In this document: positions 48,434-55,179 of the stretch, piece by piece | How the letters are laid out: each line of letters opens with the position of its first letter | How positions within the stretch are numbered: the stretch's first letter is position 1 | Program-made: the position numbers and the translations under genes | The notes under the pieces: model-generated | What the model saw: only the letters and a program-made list of their open reading frames with translations | The model's database searches: none | What the model was told of the DNA's origin: nothing | From: Armatimonas rosea | Lineage (GTDB): Bacteria > Armatimonadota > Armatimonadia > Armatimonadales > Armatimonadaceae | Assembly: GCF_014202505.1 (NCBI RefSeq) | Contig: NZ_JACHGW010000002.1 | Span: 248,001 to 312,000 of the forward strand | Reading direction: 5' to 3' | DNA: 64,000 nt

Positions 48434-49867
48434 ATGAACGAGCTGTATCGCACGCAAGATGCACTGAACCGTCGGACGTTTCTCAAGAGTGCGACGGGCC
48501 TTGGCCTGGCGGCACTGGGGCTGCTGGAGAACGAGGCGCAGGCACGCCCTGGCTCCCCCATTCTTGGGGGCGGGGGGGGCAAGGTAAAGCGGGTTATCTA
48601 TCTGTTCCAGTCCGGGGCGCCCAGCCAGTTCGAGCTCTTCGATAGCAAGCCGACCCTGGAGAAGTACCGCGGCCAGAACCTCCCCGAGTCGATCCGCAAG
48701 GGCCAGCGCCTAACCACGATGACCAGTGGGCAGAGCAACTTCCCGACCGCGCCGTCGTCGTTTGGCTTTAAGAAGCACGGCCAGAGCGGGATCGAGCTCT
48801 CGGACTTGTGGAAGCACCTGCCCGAGGTCGCCGACGAGCTGTGTGTGATCCGCTCCATGAACACCGAGGCGATCAACCACGACCCGGCTATCACGTTCTT
48901 CCAGACCGGCTCGCAGCTGGCGGGGCGGCCCAGTATCGGCGCGTGGCTGAGCTACGGGCTGGGGACCCTGAACAAAGACCTGCCGGCCTACGTGGTGCTC
49001 ACCAGCAAGGGGAGCGGCCGCCCCGACGACCAGCCGCTCTACGACCGGCTCTGGGGAGCGGGGTTCCTGCCGACCCAGCACCAGGGGGTGAAGCTGCGCA
49101 ACTCCGGCGACCCGGTGCTCTATCTCTCCGATCCCGATGGCGTCGACCGGGGCACGCGCCGCGAGATGCTCGATGAGCTCGGGGCGCTCAATAAGCTCAA
49201 GCTGGCCCAGACCGGTGACCCGGAGATCGCCACCCGCATCAGCCAGTACGAGCTGGCCTTTCGCATGCAGGCATCGGTGCCCGAGCTGGCGGACCTGAGC
49301 AAGGAGTCGCAGGCGACCCTGGAGATGTACGGCCCAGATGTCAACCGCCCCGGCAGCTACGCCCACAACTGCCTCCTGGCGCGCCGGCTCTGCGAGAAAG
49401 GTGTCCGGTTTATCCAGCTCTTCCACATGGGCTGGGACCACCACGGCGGCCTGCCCAATGCGATCAAGGGCCAGCTCAAAGACACCGACCAGGCCACCGC
49501 GGCACTGATCAAGGACCTCAAGCAGCGCGGGATGCTCGACGATACCCTGATTGTCTGGGGCGGGGAGTTTGGGCGCACGGTCTACTCACAGGGCGCTCTG
49601 ACCATGGACAACTACGGCCGCGACCACCACCCGCGCTGCTTCTCGATCTTTATGGCGGGAGCGGGGGTCAAGCACGGGGTGACCATTGGCGAGACCGACG
49701 AGTTCTCCTACAATATTGTCAAGGACCCTGTCAGTGTCCACGACCTCCACGCTACGATCCTGCACCTGCTCGGGGTCGATCATAAAAAGCTCACCTACCC
49801 CTACCAGGGCCGCGACTTCCGCCTCACCGATGTCTACGGCGAGCTGGTCAAGCCGATTCTTGCATAA
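48434..49867 (+). CDS. DUF1501 family exported protein
   Basis: 477 residues. Tat leader NRRTFLKSATGLGLAALGLLE. The sulfatase/alkaline-phosphatase-like DUF1501 fold is shown by VIYLFQSGAPSQFELFDSKP, LCVIRSMNTEAINHDPAITFFQTG, FHMGWDHHGGLPNAIKGQLKDTDQATAALI, VWGGEFGRT and GRDHHPRCFSIFMAGAG. These usually pair with DUF1800/DUF1553 proteins in Planctomycetes and Armatimonadota; that partner is not adjacent. A repeat (48552-48584) encodes the Gly-rich linker after the leader. Function unknown. Confidence 0.92.
   Translation: MNELYRTQDALNRRTFLKSATGLGLAALGLLENEAQARPGSPILGGGGGKVKRVIYLFQSGAPSQFELFDSKPTLEKYRGQNLPESIRKGQRLTTMTSGQSNFPTAPSSFGFKKHGQSGIELSDLWKHLPEVADELCVIRSMNTEAINHDPAITFFQTGSQLAGRPSIGAWLSYGLGTLNKDLPAYVVLTSKGSGRPDDQPLYDRLWGAGFLPTQHQGVKLRNSGDPVLYLSDPDGVDRGTRREMLDELGALNKLKLAQTGDPEIATRISQYELAFRMQASVPELADLSKESQATLEMYGPDVNRPGSYAHNCLLARRLCEKGVRFIQLFHMGWDHHGGLPNAIKGQLKDTDQATAALIKDLKQRGMLDDTLIVWGGEFGRTVYSQGALTMDNYGRDHHPRCFSIFMAGAGVKHGVTIGETDEFSYNIVKDPVSVHDLHATILHLLGVDHKKLTYPYQGRDFRLTDVYGELVKPILA
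48552..48584. repeat. REP-E element, copy in the DUF1501 gene
   Basis: Second copy of the 33-base element at 43501-43533 (29 of 33 identical), here read on the plus strand as a PILGGGGGK-type linker. Confidence 0.7.
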
Positions 49868-49914
49868 AAAATTTCTTTAGCAAGTTCGTTTCGCCACGCG
49901 ATAGAGAAAGCATC

Positions 49915-50016
49915 ATGAACTTAACACAGGCCAGCTTTGGAAACGGACACTTCAGCGGCGGCGCGGCACTAGCCCGTGGCGGCGCGGGTGGCCCCTACGG
50001 TGGCAGTAGCGGATAG
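49915..50016 (+). CDS. 33-residue Gly-rich peptide
   Basis: A short frame of 33 codons plus stop, beginning MNLTQASFGNGHFSGG and ending GGPYGGSSG; about 40% Gly with Phe, His and Tyr but no Cys. Support: a promoter-like GCCACGCGATAGAGA just upstream that matches the context before the AEC gene, and a strong terminator starting 18 bases after the stop. The unit is thus transcribed separately or as the tail of the DUF1501 transcript. It could be a RiPP-like precursor or a small structural peptide; no modifying enzyme is adjacent. Confidence 0.5.
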   Translation: MNLTQASFGNGHFSGGAALARGGAGGPYGGSSG

Positions 50017-50033
50017 GTTAGAGAAGCTTTTTT

Positions 50034-50077
50034 AACCAGCTCCTGCCCCGTGCCGGAGCTGGTTTTTTGTTTTTTTA
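50034..50077 (+). terminator. Rho-independent terminator
   Basis: Perfect 10-bp stem AACCAGCTCC/GGAGCTGGTT with an 11-base loop, then TTTTTTGTTTTTTT. Confidence 0.92.
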
Positions 50078-50085
50078 GTGTGTTT

Positions 50086-50160
50086 GCGCTCGTGGTGTAG
50101 TTTGGTCAACATATCAGCTTGCCATGCTGAAGACCGCCGGTTCGAGTCCGGTCGAGCGCT
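50086..50160 (+). tRNA. tRNA-Gly (anticodon GCC)
   Basis: 75 bases with a perfect 7-bp acceptor stem GCGCTCG/CGAGCGC, D arm, anticodon stem TCAGC/GCTGA with loop TTGCCAT (anticodon GCC), T arm with TTCGAGT and discriminator T. CCA is not encoded. Confidence 0.96.
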
Positions 50161-50164
50161 TGAT

Positions 50165-50185
50165 CCCGAGGAACGAGTCCTCGGA
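50165..50185. repeat. REP-A hairpin between tRNA genes
   Basis: CCCGAGGA, loop ACGAG, TCCTCGG: the same sequence as 9195-9214, sitting 4 bases after one tRNA-Gly and 4 bases before the next. It lacks the conserved tail. Confidence 0.7.
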
Positions 50186-50189
50186 TAGT

Positions 50190-50260
50190 GCGCCTGTGGT
50201 GTAGAGGAAACGTATCGGCCTTCCACGCCGAGGTCGCGGGTTCGAGTCCCGCCAGGCGCT
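50190..50260 (+). tRNA. tRNA-Gly (anticodon UCC)
   Basis: 71 bases. Acceptor stem GCGCCTG/CAGGCGC, anticodon stem TCGGC/GCCGA with loop CTTCCAC (anticodon TCC), T arm GCGGG-TTCGAGT-CCCGC, discriminator T. CCA not encoded. Confidence 0.96.
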
Positions 50261-50285
50261 CTTGGTTTTTTTGGTTTTGAGTTTT

Positions 50286-50359
50286 GGGCTCGTGGCTTAA
50301 TTGGGTAGAGCATCGGTCTTGCACACCGACGGTTGCAGGTTCAAGTCCTGTCGAGTCCA
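50286..50359 (+). tRNA. tRNA-Ala (anticodon UGC)
   Basis: 74 bases. Acceptor stem GGGCTCG/CGAGTCC includes the G3-U70 pair that is the alanine identity element, with discriminator A. Anticodon stem TCGGT/ACCGA, loop CTTGCAC (anticodon TGC). CCA not encoded. Confidence 0.96.
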
Positions 50360-50362
50360 TTT

Positions 50363-50815
50363 TTATCTTGCGAAGAGCTGGCCGTCGATATCGGCGAAGG
50401 CCTTGAACTCCAGCGCATTGCCCGTGGGGTCCATCAGAAACAGGGTCGCCTGCTCCCCGACCTGGCCGGCAAAGCGGATGTAGGGCTCGATCACAAAGCG
50501 CACGCCTTTTTCTTTAAGCCGCGCCGCCAGCGCCTCCCAGACCGGCATCTCCAGGATCACGCCGTAGTGGGGCACCGGGACTCCGTGGCCATCCACCCCG
50601 TTGTAGTGCGACTCCAGCTGGCCGTCTTTGCCCAGATTGGGGTTGAGGTGGCAGACAAACTGGTGCCCAAAGAGATTGAAATCCACCCAGTGCTCTGCGC
50701 TGCGCCCCTCCGAGCAGCCCAAGATACCTCCATAGAACTCCCGCGCCTCAGCGATATCCCGCACCGGGACCGCGATATGAAACGGGGTCAGCCCACTCTT
50801 GCTCTGTTTTTCCAT
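50363..50815 (-). CDS. VOC (glyoxalase/dioxygenase-fold) protein
   Basis: 150 residues from ATG 50815, supported by a TACACT box 7 bases upstream. Two beta-alpha-beta-beta-beta modules: [26 protein letters not shown] and [22 protein letters not shown]. Metal-ligand candidates are His 16 in the first module and the Glu in [13 protein letters not shown]. The middle ([16 protein letters not shown]) matches the dioxygenase-like subgroup. Substrate unknown. Convergent with the tRNA cluster. Confidence 0.88.
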   Translation of the reverse strand: MEKQSKSGLTPFHIAVPVRDIAEAREFYGGILGCSEGRSAEHWVDFNLFGHQFVCHLNPNLGKDGQLESHYNGVDGHGVPVPHYGVILEMPVWEALAARLKEKGVRFVIEPYIRFAGQVGEQATLFLMDPTGNALEFKAFADIDGQLFAR

Positions 50816-50822
50816 GGAGGCA

Positions 50823-50828
50823 AGTGTA
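50823..50828 (-). promoter_or_regulatory. -10 box of a leaderless transcript
   Basis: Minus-strand TACACT ends 7 bases before ATG 50815. Confidence 0.55.
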
Positions 50829-50835
50829 CCCGCTC

Positions 50836-51084
50836 CTAGGTGACTACGGTCCAGTCCGCGATCACATCCCGAATCCCCGAGCGCTGGCGCAGGCCTTTGA
50901 GCAGGGCATCGCGCTCGGCGGAGAACGTGGTCTCGTGCCCGCGAATGGCCCGGACCTTCCCGTAGAGATGGATGACTCCGTGGGTGCACTGCACCTGCAC
51001 CTCGCCGCAGTCGACACTATGACGTGCCATCTCGGTTCGAATATGGCGGTTCTGCTCTTTCGCTTCCGCCTTGTTGTTACTCAC
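50836..51084 (-). CDS. BON-like domain protein
   Basis: 82 residues from GTG 51084 with GAGGT upstream. The core [23 protein letters not shown] followed by a helix and [12 protein letters not shown] has the beta-beta-alpha-beta pattern of BON domains, which bind phospholipids or appear in stress proteins. No signal peptide, so this copy is cytoplasmic. Weak overall evidence; could also be a free-standing small regulator. Confidence 0.6.
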   Translation of the reverse strand: MSNNKAEAKEQNRHIRTEMARHSVDCGEVQVQCTHGVIHLYGKVRAIRGHETTFSAERDALLKGLRQRSGIRDVIADWTVVT

Positions 51085-51110
51085 AGCCTACCTCATTGTC
51101 TGCACCCTTG

Positions 51111-51147
51111 AAAAAACAAAAAGCGCACAGGCTTCGAGCCTGTGCGC
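51111..51147 (-). terminator. Rho-independent terminator
   Basis: Perfect 11-bp stem (51123-51133 with 51137-51147), three-base loop, then TTTTTGTTTTTT on the minus strand. It ends the 51185-51457 gene. Confidence 0.93.
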
Positions 51148-51184
51148 AAAGATGCACCTGCACAGTACCACAGTTTCAGGAGCG

Positions 51185-51457
51185 CTAGGGGCGAAACCAA
51201 AAATAAACGCTGGGGAGCCCTCCCAGGCCCAAGAGCCAGCCTGCAAGCCGCACAAAGGAGACCCGGCCCGCGCTCCGACTGAGACCCGCTGCGATCACGA
51301 TGGGGAGCCACATCGTCAGCATCCCCAGTGTCCCCCAGAGCTCGTTGACAGAGGGATTTCCACGGTACTGCGCGATGCCTATGGGCAGCCACCACCACTC
51401 GACAATAAACAGTAATCCCAGAGCGACCGAGCTGATTGTCTGTGCCAGTAGTTTCAT
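51185..51457 (-). CDS. small three-helix membrane protein
   Basis: 90 residues from ATG 51457, preceded by GATACT 6 bases upstream. Hydrophobic segments at about residues 7-27, 42-60 and 68-86, with WWWLP at the end of the first. The reading frame stays open far upstream but that part is antisense to other genes and is rejected. No family recognised. Confidence 0.65.
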   Translation of the reverse strand: MKLLAQTISSVALGLLFIVEWWWLPIGIAQYRGNPSVNELWGTLGMLTMWLPIVIAAGLSRSAGRVSFVRLAGWLLGLGGLPSVYFWFRP

Positions 51458-51463
51458 GGTCGT

Positions 51464-51469
51464 AGTATC
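51464..51469 (-). promoter_or_regulatory. -10 box of a leaderless transcript
   Basis: Minus-strand GATACT ends 6 bases before ATG 51457. Confidence 0.42.
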
Positions 51470-51538
51470 CGCTCTGCAGAGAGACTCGGAAATAGGCCGA
51501 TTGTCCCAGGGGAGGTCCTGAATTTGTGGGCGTCGTGG

Positions 51539-51544
51539 TATAAG
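51539..51544 (+). promoter_or_regulatory. -10 box of a leaderless transcript
   Basis: TATAAG ends 6 bases before ATG 51551. Confidence 0.5.
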
Positions 51545-51550
51545 CACTCT

Positions 51551-51904
51551 ATGGAACAAGCACGACTGGTACTGAAACTTCTGCATTTTGTCTCGTGGGC
51601 CGCGCTCTTGGGCGGGGTTCTGGCTCTCTCTAGCGCCGCCGAGAAGCGCCTCGCCGCCAGCGCGGTCTGGGGGGCACGCCTCGCCTTTGTCACGGGCCTC
51701 TTGCTCGTCGGGATCAAGGAAGGGCTCGCCAAGAGCGGCGGCGATCCGGTCAACCACATGAAGATCGGGATCAAGCTGCTCCTGGGCCTCGCGGTGGTCG
51801 GGATGATCGAGGCGAGCCGCAAGAAGGGCCTGAATAGCGGCATGTACGCCGGCGTGATCGGTGTGAGCCTGCTGGCGATCGCCGTGGCGATATTTTTGAA
51901 GTAA
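51551..51904 (+). CDS. small membrane protein
   Basis: 117 residues from ATG 51551. Four hydrophobic segments (about residues 5-27, 40-56, 71-86 and 97-116) separated by short charged loops (EKRLAAS, KSGGDPVNHMK, SRKKGLNSG). The layout resembles small integral-membrane proteins such as DUF2269/CopD-like subunits but no heme or metal ligand pair is visible beyond a single His in each of two helices (LLHFVSW, NHMK). Function unknown. Confidence 0.68.
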   Translation: MEQARLVLKLLHFVSWAALLGGVLALSSAAEKRLAASAVWGARLAFVTGLLLVGIKEGLAKSGGDPVNHMKIGIKLLLGLAVVGMIEASRKKGLNSGMYAGVIGVSLLAIAVAIFLK

Positions 51905-51907
51905 CAG

Positions 51908-51932
51908 CCGCCGCCCCGGTTCTCGGGGCGGA
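51908..51932. repeat. GC hairpin after a small membrane-protein gene
   Basis: CCGCCCCG and CGGGGCGG flank GTTCT: again an 8-5-8 hairpin, without a T-run. Possibly a further repeat family member; loop sequence differs from REP-A and REP-B. Confidence 0.45.
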
Positions 51933-51974
51933 AACAACGCAGGAAAATAACAATTTCTTCCCGAACCTTGCCCT

Positions 51975-53045
51975 ATGTTTAACGGACTTGGAATGAACCT
52001 CGGGAACCTCTCCCGGCTCTCGATGGCAAAGACGCGCTCGATCTCTCCGGAGAACTTCACGGGCGAAAAGGGCAAGGGGGGGATGTCTACCGACGGCCCC
52101 GCTAAGGAGTGCGCCCGCGACCTCGGCGTGGGCTGGAAGCTCAGCCCGTATGTTAAGATCGCTGCGGGAACGACGTTCACACTGGCCGAAATAGAGGGCC
52201 CCGGGGCGATCCAGCAGATCTGGATGACCCCGACCGGCAACTGGCGCTACTCGATCCTGCGGTTTTACTGGGACGACGAAGAAACCCCGTCGGTGGAGTG
52301 CCCGGTGGGGGACTTCTTCGCCAATGGCTGGTGCCAGTACGCCCACGTGAACTCGCTGCCGGTCTGTGTCAACCCGGGAAGCGCGTTTAACTGCTACTGG
52401 GAGATGCCCTTCCGCAAGAAGTGCCGCATCACGCTGGAGAATATCGGCTACGACGAGATGGTGCTCTACTACCAGATCAACTACACGCTGACAGACATTC
52501 CTGATGACGCCGCCTATTTCCACGCGCAGTTCCGCCGCACCAACCCGCTTCCCTACAAAGAGGTCTACACGATCCTCGACGGCGTGAGCGGCCACGGGCA
52601 GTTTGTCGGGTGCTACATGGCCTGGGGCGTCAACAACACCGGCTGGTGGGGGGAGGGCGAGATCAAGTTCTTCCTCGACGGCGACGGCGAGTTCCCGACG
52701 ATCTGCGGCACCGGCACCGAGGACTACTTCTGCGGCTCCTACAACTTTGATCGCAACGGTCAGTACACCGAGTTCTCGACTCCCTACGCCGGCCTGCCGC
52801 AGGTGATCCGCGGCGATGGTGCGTATAAATGCCAGCAGCGCTTCGGGCTGTATCGGTGGCACATCATGGACCCCGTGCGCTTCGAGTCCGATCTGAAGGT
52901 CACGATCCAGGCCCTCGGCTGGCGCAGCAAGCACCGCTACCTACCCCTCCAAGACGACATCGCCTCGGTCGCGTTCTGGTACCAAGCCGAACCTCACGCC
53001 CCGTTCCCCGCACTGCCAGACCGGGACTACCTAGAGGTGATCTAA
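51975..53045 (+). CDS. GH172 (DUF2961) glycoside hydrolase-like protein
   Basis: 356 residues. A jelly-roll pattern with ISPENFTGEKGKGGMSTDGPA, GPGAIQQIWMTPTGNWRYSILRFYWD and VGDFFANGWC, and the family signature GTGTEDYFCGSYNF near residue 255. DUF2961 is glycoside hydrolase family 172, acting on difructose dianhydride or arabinofuranosides through a Glu pair; the Glu in GTGTEDYF is a candidate. No signal peptide, so it probably acts on imported oligosaccharides. Confidence 0.92.
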   Translation: MFNGLGMNLGNLSRLSMAKTRSISPENFTGEKGKGGMSTDGPAKECARDLGVGWKLSPYVKIAAGTTFTLAEIEGPGAIQQIWMTPTGNWRYSILRFYWDDEETPSVECPVGDFFANGWCQYAHVNSLPVCVNPGSAFNCYWEMPFRKKCRITLENIGYDEMVLYYQINYTLTDIPDDAAYFHAQFRRTNPLPYKEVYTILDGVSGHGQFVGCYMAWGVNNTGWWGEGEIKFFLDGDGEFPTICGTGTEDYFCGSYNFDRNGQYTEFSTPYAGLPQVIRGDGAYKCQQRFGLYRWHIMDPVRFESDLKVTIQALGWRSKHRYLPLQDDIASVAFWYQAEPHAPFPALPDRDYLEVI

Positions 53046-53465
53046 AGCCCAGCCGGGTTCTTGCTGCTGAGGCCGCTGCCATCGCCAACGCTCCAAGGTG
53101 CTGAGGACGTCTTTGAAATGAAACTTCAAGATAACGGAATCAGCACCTGCTTCATGAAGAGGGCGCGTGACCTTGCGGGCTTCATCAACGACGTTGGACA
53201 TAAACGGGAGGGCAATAACTGGTAGATGCATGAGTGAGGGCTGTTGCCGAATCCAGTAGATCAGCTCTTGGCCATTTACATCGGGCATGAAGTTCGCGGT
53301 GACAATGGCATCTACCGAGTGTTCTCGTAAGCGATCTTGCGCTGCCGCACCGTTCTCTGCTTCGATGACAAGAAGAGTTGCCCGCTTCGCGAGCCAACCC
53401 TCTTTGATATAGTTACGGACACGTTCCTCTGGCTCCACAAGCAAAATCGTGCGTGGCTCGGACAT
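53031..53465 (-). CDS. degenerate response-regulator receiver protein
   Basis: 144 residues, a single receiver-fold domain (RTILLVEPEERVRNYI, AIVTANFMPDVNGQELIYWIR, VILKFHFKDVL). Aligned to CheY, the phosphoacceptor Asp position is Ala (T-A-N-F-M-P), the acidic pair reads E-P, and only the late Lys (LKFHF) is kept. It is therefore probably a phosphorylation-independent pseudo-receiver. It starts 3 bases after the Uma2 stop and ends 15 bases inside the convergent GH172 gene. Confidence 0.82.
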   Translation of the reverse strand: MSEPRTILLVEPEERVRNYIKEGWLAKRATLLVIEAENGAAAQDRLREHSVDAIVTANFMPDVNGQELIYWIRQQPSLMHLPVIALPFMSNVVDEARKVTRPLHEAGADSVILKFHFKDVLSTLERWRWQRPQQQEPGWALDHL

Positions 53466-53468
53466 GGA

Positions 53469-54041
53469 TTAGGGCTCAAAGAGGTCATCGACTGGCATGG
53501 TCCAGCCGGGGACGGCGGGTTCGGCGTCGGCGTTTTCGCCTCGGGTGAAGGTGGCTTCGGGAGTTGTGGCTCCGCTGGCGGGGGTGTACTTGCGGACGAT
53601 CACTTCCTCACCGAGCAGGTCTACGTCCCAGACCACTAGGCACCCTGCGGCGAAGTAGTCGTGGCGCTTTTGCTCTAGCTCGTGCTCGGCGATAACCCCA
53701 TAGTCGTTCTCAGAGCGCACCTCGGCGGCGAAGCGCGGTGCCCCCTCATAGAACTTCATCCCCGAGTTCGGGCCTTCGTAGTACGCCGCGTCGGGTGAGA
53801 ACGAGCGGCGGTGCGGAAGATCGACCACGAACCCTGCGTTATCGGCGACCGTGACTCCGGGGAGGCCAGTTCCCCGAACATGCAGGCGAAGCGAGACCGC
53901 GATCTCCAGAGCAGCAAAGCTGGGAGCACGTCCGGTGGGCATCAGCGGAACCACCTGTCCGTATAGTAGCTCTGCCTTTCCCGAATATCGGCAGAGATCG
54001 TCGAGAGTCGCCTCAAGTTCTTGAAGTGCAGGTAGTGCCAT
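53469..54041 (-). CDS. Uma2 family (DUF820) nuclease-fold protein
   Basis: 190 residues from ATG 54041 with AAGGAG 8 bases upstream. PD-(D/E)xK-like core: FSPDAAYYEG (Asp), APRFAAEVRSENDYG (E-x-R in place of ExK) and a helical KRHDYFAAGCLVVWDVD block, the usual Uma2 pattern. Uma2 proteins occur in large lineage-specific families; enzymatic activity and role are unproven. It lies 19 bases after the GT2 gene and may be the tail of that operon. Confidence 0.86.
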   Translation of the reverse strand: MALPALQELEATLDDLCRYSGKAELLYGQVVPLMPTGRAPSFAALEIAVSLRLHVRGTGLPGVTVADNAGFVVDLPHRRSFSPDAAYYEGPNSGMKFYEGAPRFAAEVRSENDYGVIAEHELEQKRHDYFAAGCLVVWDVDLLGEEVIVRKYTPASGATTPEATFTRGENADAEPAVPGWTMPVDDLFEP

Positions 54042-54060
54042 CGCATCGCTCCTTGTCGAA

Positions 54061-55179
54061 TTATATCGCCATCCGATCCCGGCGGGGGAGCTTTTGGTTG
54101 AGGATCGCCAGCGGCCAGAGGAGCCAGAGGGGGAAAGGGGGGAGTTCCCCCGAGGGCTTGAGGCGGGCGCAGAGCATGCCGAGAAGCGCGGCGGCTCCGG
54201 CGTCTCTGGAGCGCCCCCCCACAAACGAGGCGAGCCAGAGCCCTTGCCGGAGCCAGGTGCGTGTGTACTGCTGTTTTTGCTCCGCGGAGCCGTGGCGCAG
54301 CGCGACCGTGCGGGAGTTGCGGAAGGTGTAGAACAGCGAGCGTGGAGACTCAGAGCCGCCCGTGGACGCACTGCCCTTGTGCCAGGCGGGCGCGTCAGGG
54401 ACAACGAGGCACTTTCCGTTTAGCTTGAGGCACAGGTCGATATCCTCGTAGTAGGCAAAGAGGGCTTCGTCGAAGCCCCCGACGCGCTCAAAATCGGTGG
54501 CACGGACCAGCAGAGCGCAACCCGAGCAGAAGTCGGTGGGGCCGGGACCTGTAACGTGGCGTGCGATGACGAACTCGTGGAGCGTGAGCTGGCCGCGCTC
54601 GAACCAGAGGGGGAGGGCACTCTCCTGGGCACTCCCCCCGGCCTCCGCTCGTTCCTCGCTCTGGCCGACCCCCTCTCCCTCTGGTTCCGCGTTCCGCGGG
54701 AGGAGAGGGGGTGCCGAGGAACGAGGCGGGGGAGTGCCACCCCCTCTGACTCCCCCTCCCTTCCCCCCGACGAAGTCGGGTTTCAGGGGAAGGGAGGGGG
54801 CCGGGGGGAGGGATGTCAACCTGGGGAGGGATGCCGGGAGGGATCCAATCCGCGGCGAGACCGCCACAACATCGTCAGTGAGGGCGGCGTGGAGCTTTTC
54901 TAGCGTATCGGCGGCAAGGGTGGCGTCGTTGTTGAGGAAGAAGAGGTGAGTGGCACCGTCGGCGAGGGCTTGTTTGGCACCGACATTGCACCCGCCGGCG
55001 AAGCCCAGGTTGCGCCCGTTGCGGATCACCACGTCGGCGGTGAGCGTCTCGAGGGAGCCATCGGTGGAGCCGTTGTCCACGAGGTAGACCCGGTGCGGGA
55101 GAGTCGAGGCCGCGAGGCTCTCCAGGCAGCGCTTGGTATCGTCGCCGCCGTTCCAGTTGAGGACAATCACCGCTAGCAC
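54061..55179 (-). CDS. GT2 family glycosyltransferase with repeat-derived insertion
   Basis: 372 residues from GTG 55179, overlapping the upstream gene by 7 bases. GT-A fold: LAVIVLNWNGGDDTKRCLESL, the VDNGSTDGS motif, NLGFAGGCNVG and the metal-binding FLNNDATL. The C-terminal half has SGCALLVRATDFERVGGFDEALFAYYEDIDLCLK, as in rhamnosyltransferases. Between VSPRI and LWFERG a Gly/Pro/Arg/Glu-rich stretch of about 78 residues interrupts the catalytic domain; its DNA (54612-54846) is made of palindromic repeats. It may be tolerated as a surface loop. Confidence 0.9.
   Translation of the reverse strand: MLAVIVLNWNGGDDTKRCLESLAASTLPHRVYLVDNGSTDGSLETLTADVVIRNGRNLGFAGGCNVGAKQALADGATHLFFLNNDATLAADTLEKLHAALTDDVVAVSPRIGSLPASLPRLTSLPPAPSLPLKPDFVGGKGGGVRGGGTPPPRSSAPPLLPRNAEPEGEGVGQSEERAEAGGSAQESALPLWFERGQLTLHEFVIARHVTGPGPTDFCSGCALLVRATDFERVGGFDEALFAYYEDIDLCLKLNGKCLVVPDAPAWHKGSASTGGSESPRSLFYTFRNSRTVALRHGSAEQKQQYTRTWLRQGLWLASFVGGRSRDAGAAALLGMLCARLKPSGELPPFPLWLLWPLAILNQKLPRRDRMAI
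54612..54846. repeat. palindromic-repeat insertion in the GT2 gene
   Basis: About 235 bases of C- and G-rich inverted segments, including two GAGGAACGAG-type cores (one in each orientation, near 54650 and 54717) and the REP-D copy 54752-54815, homologous to 12061-12124. Its first half resembles the intergenic block at 45158-45318. Reading frame is kept. Confidence 0.72.

Noticed and set aside
50032-50360. Two overlapping minus-strand frames of 93 and 84 codons with phrases like GLEPAT
   Set aside because: They are antisense to the three tRNA genes; such frames are a known annotation artefact of tRNA arrays.
53031-54041. Toxin-antitoxin pair (Uma2 plus receiver)
   Set aside because: Neither protein resembles a known toxin or antitoxin, and sizes and order give no further support.
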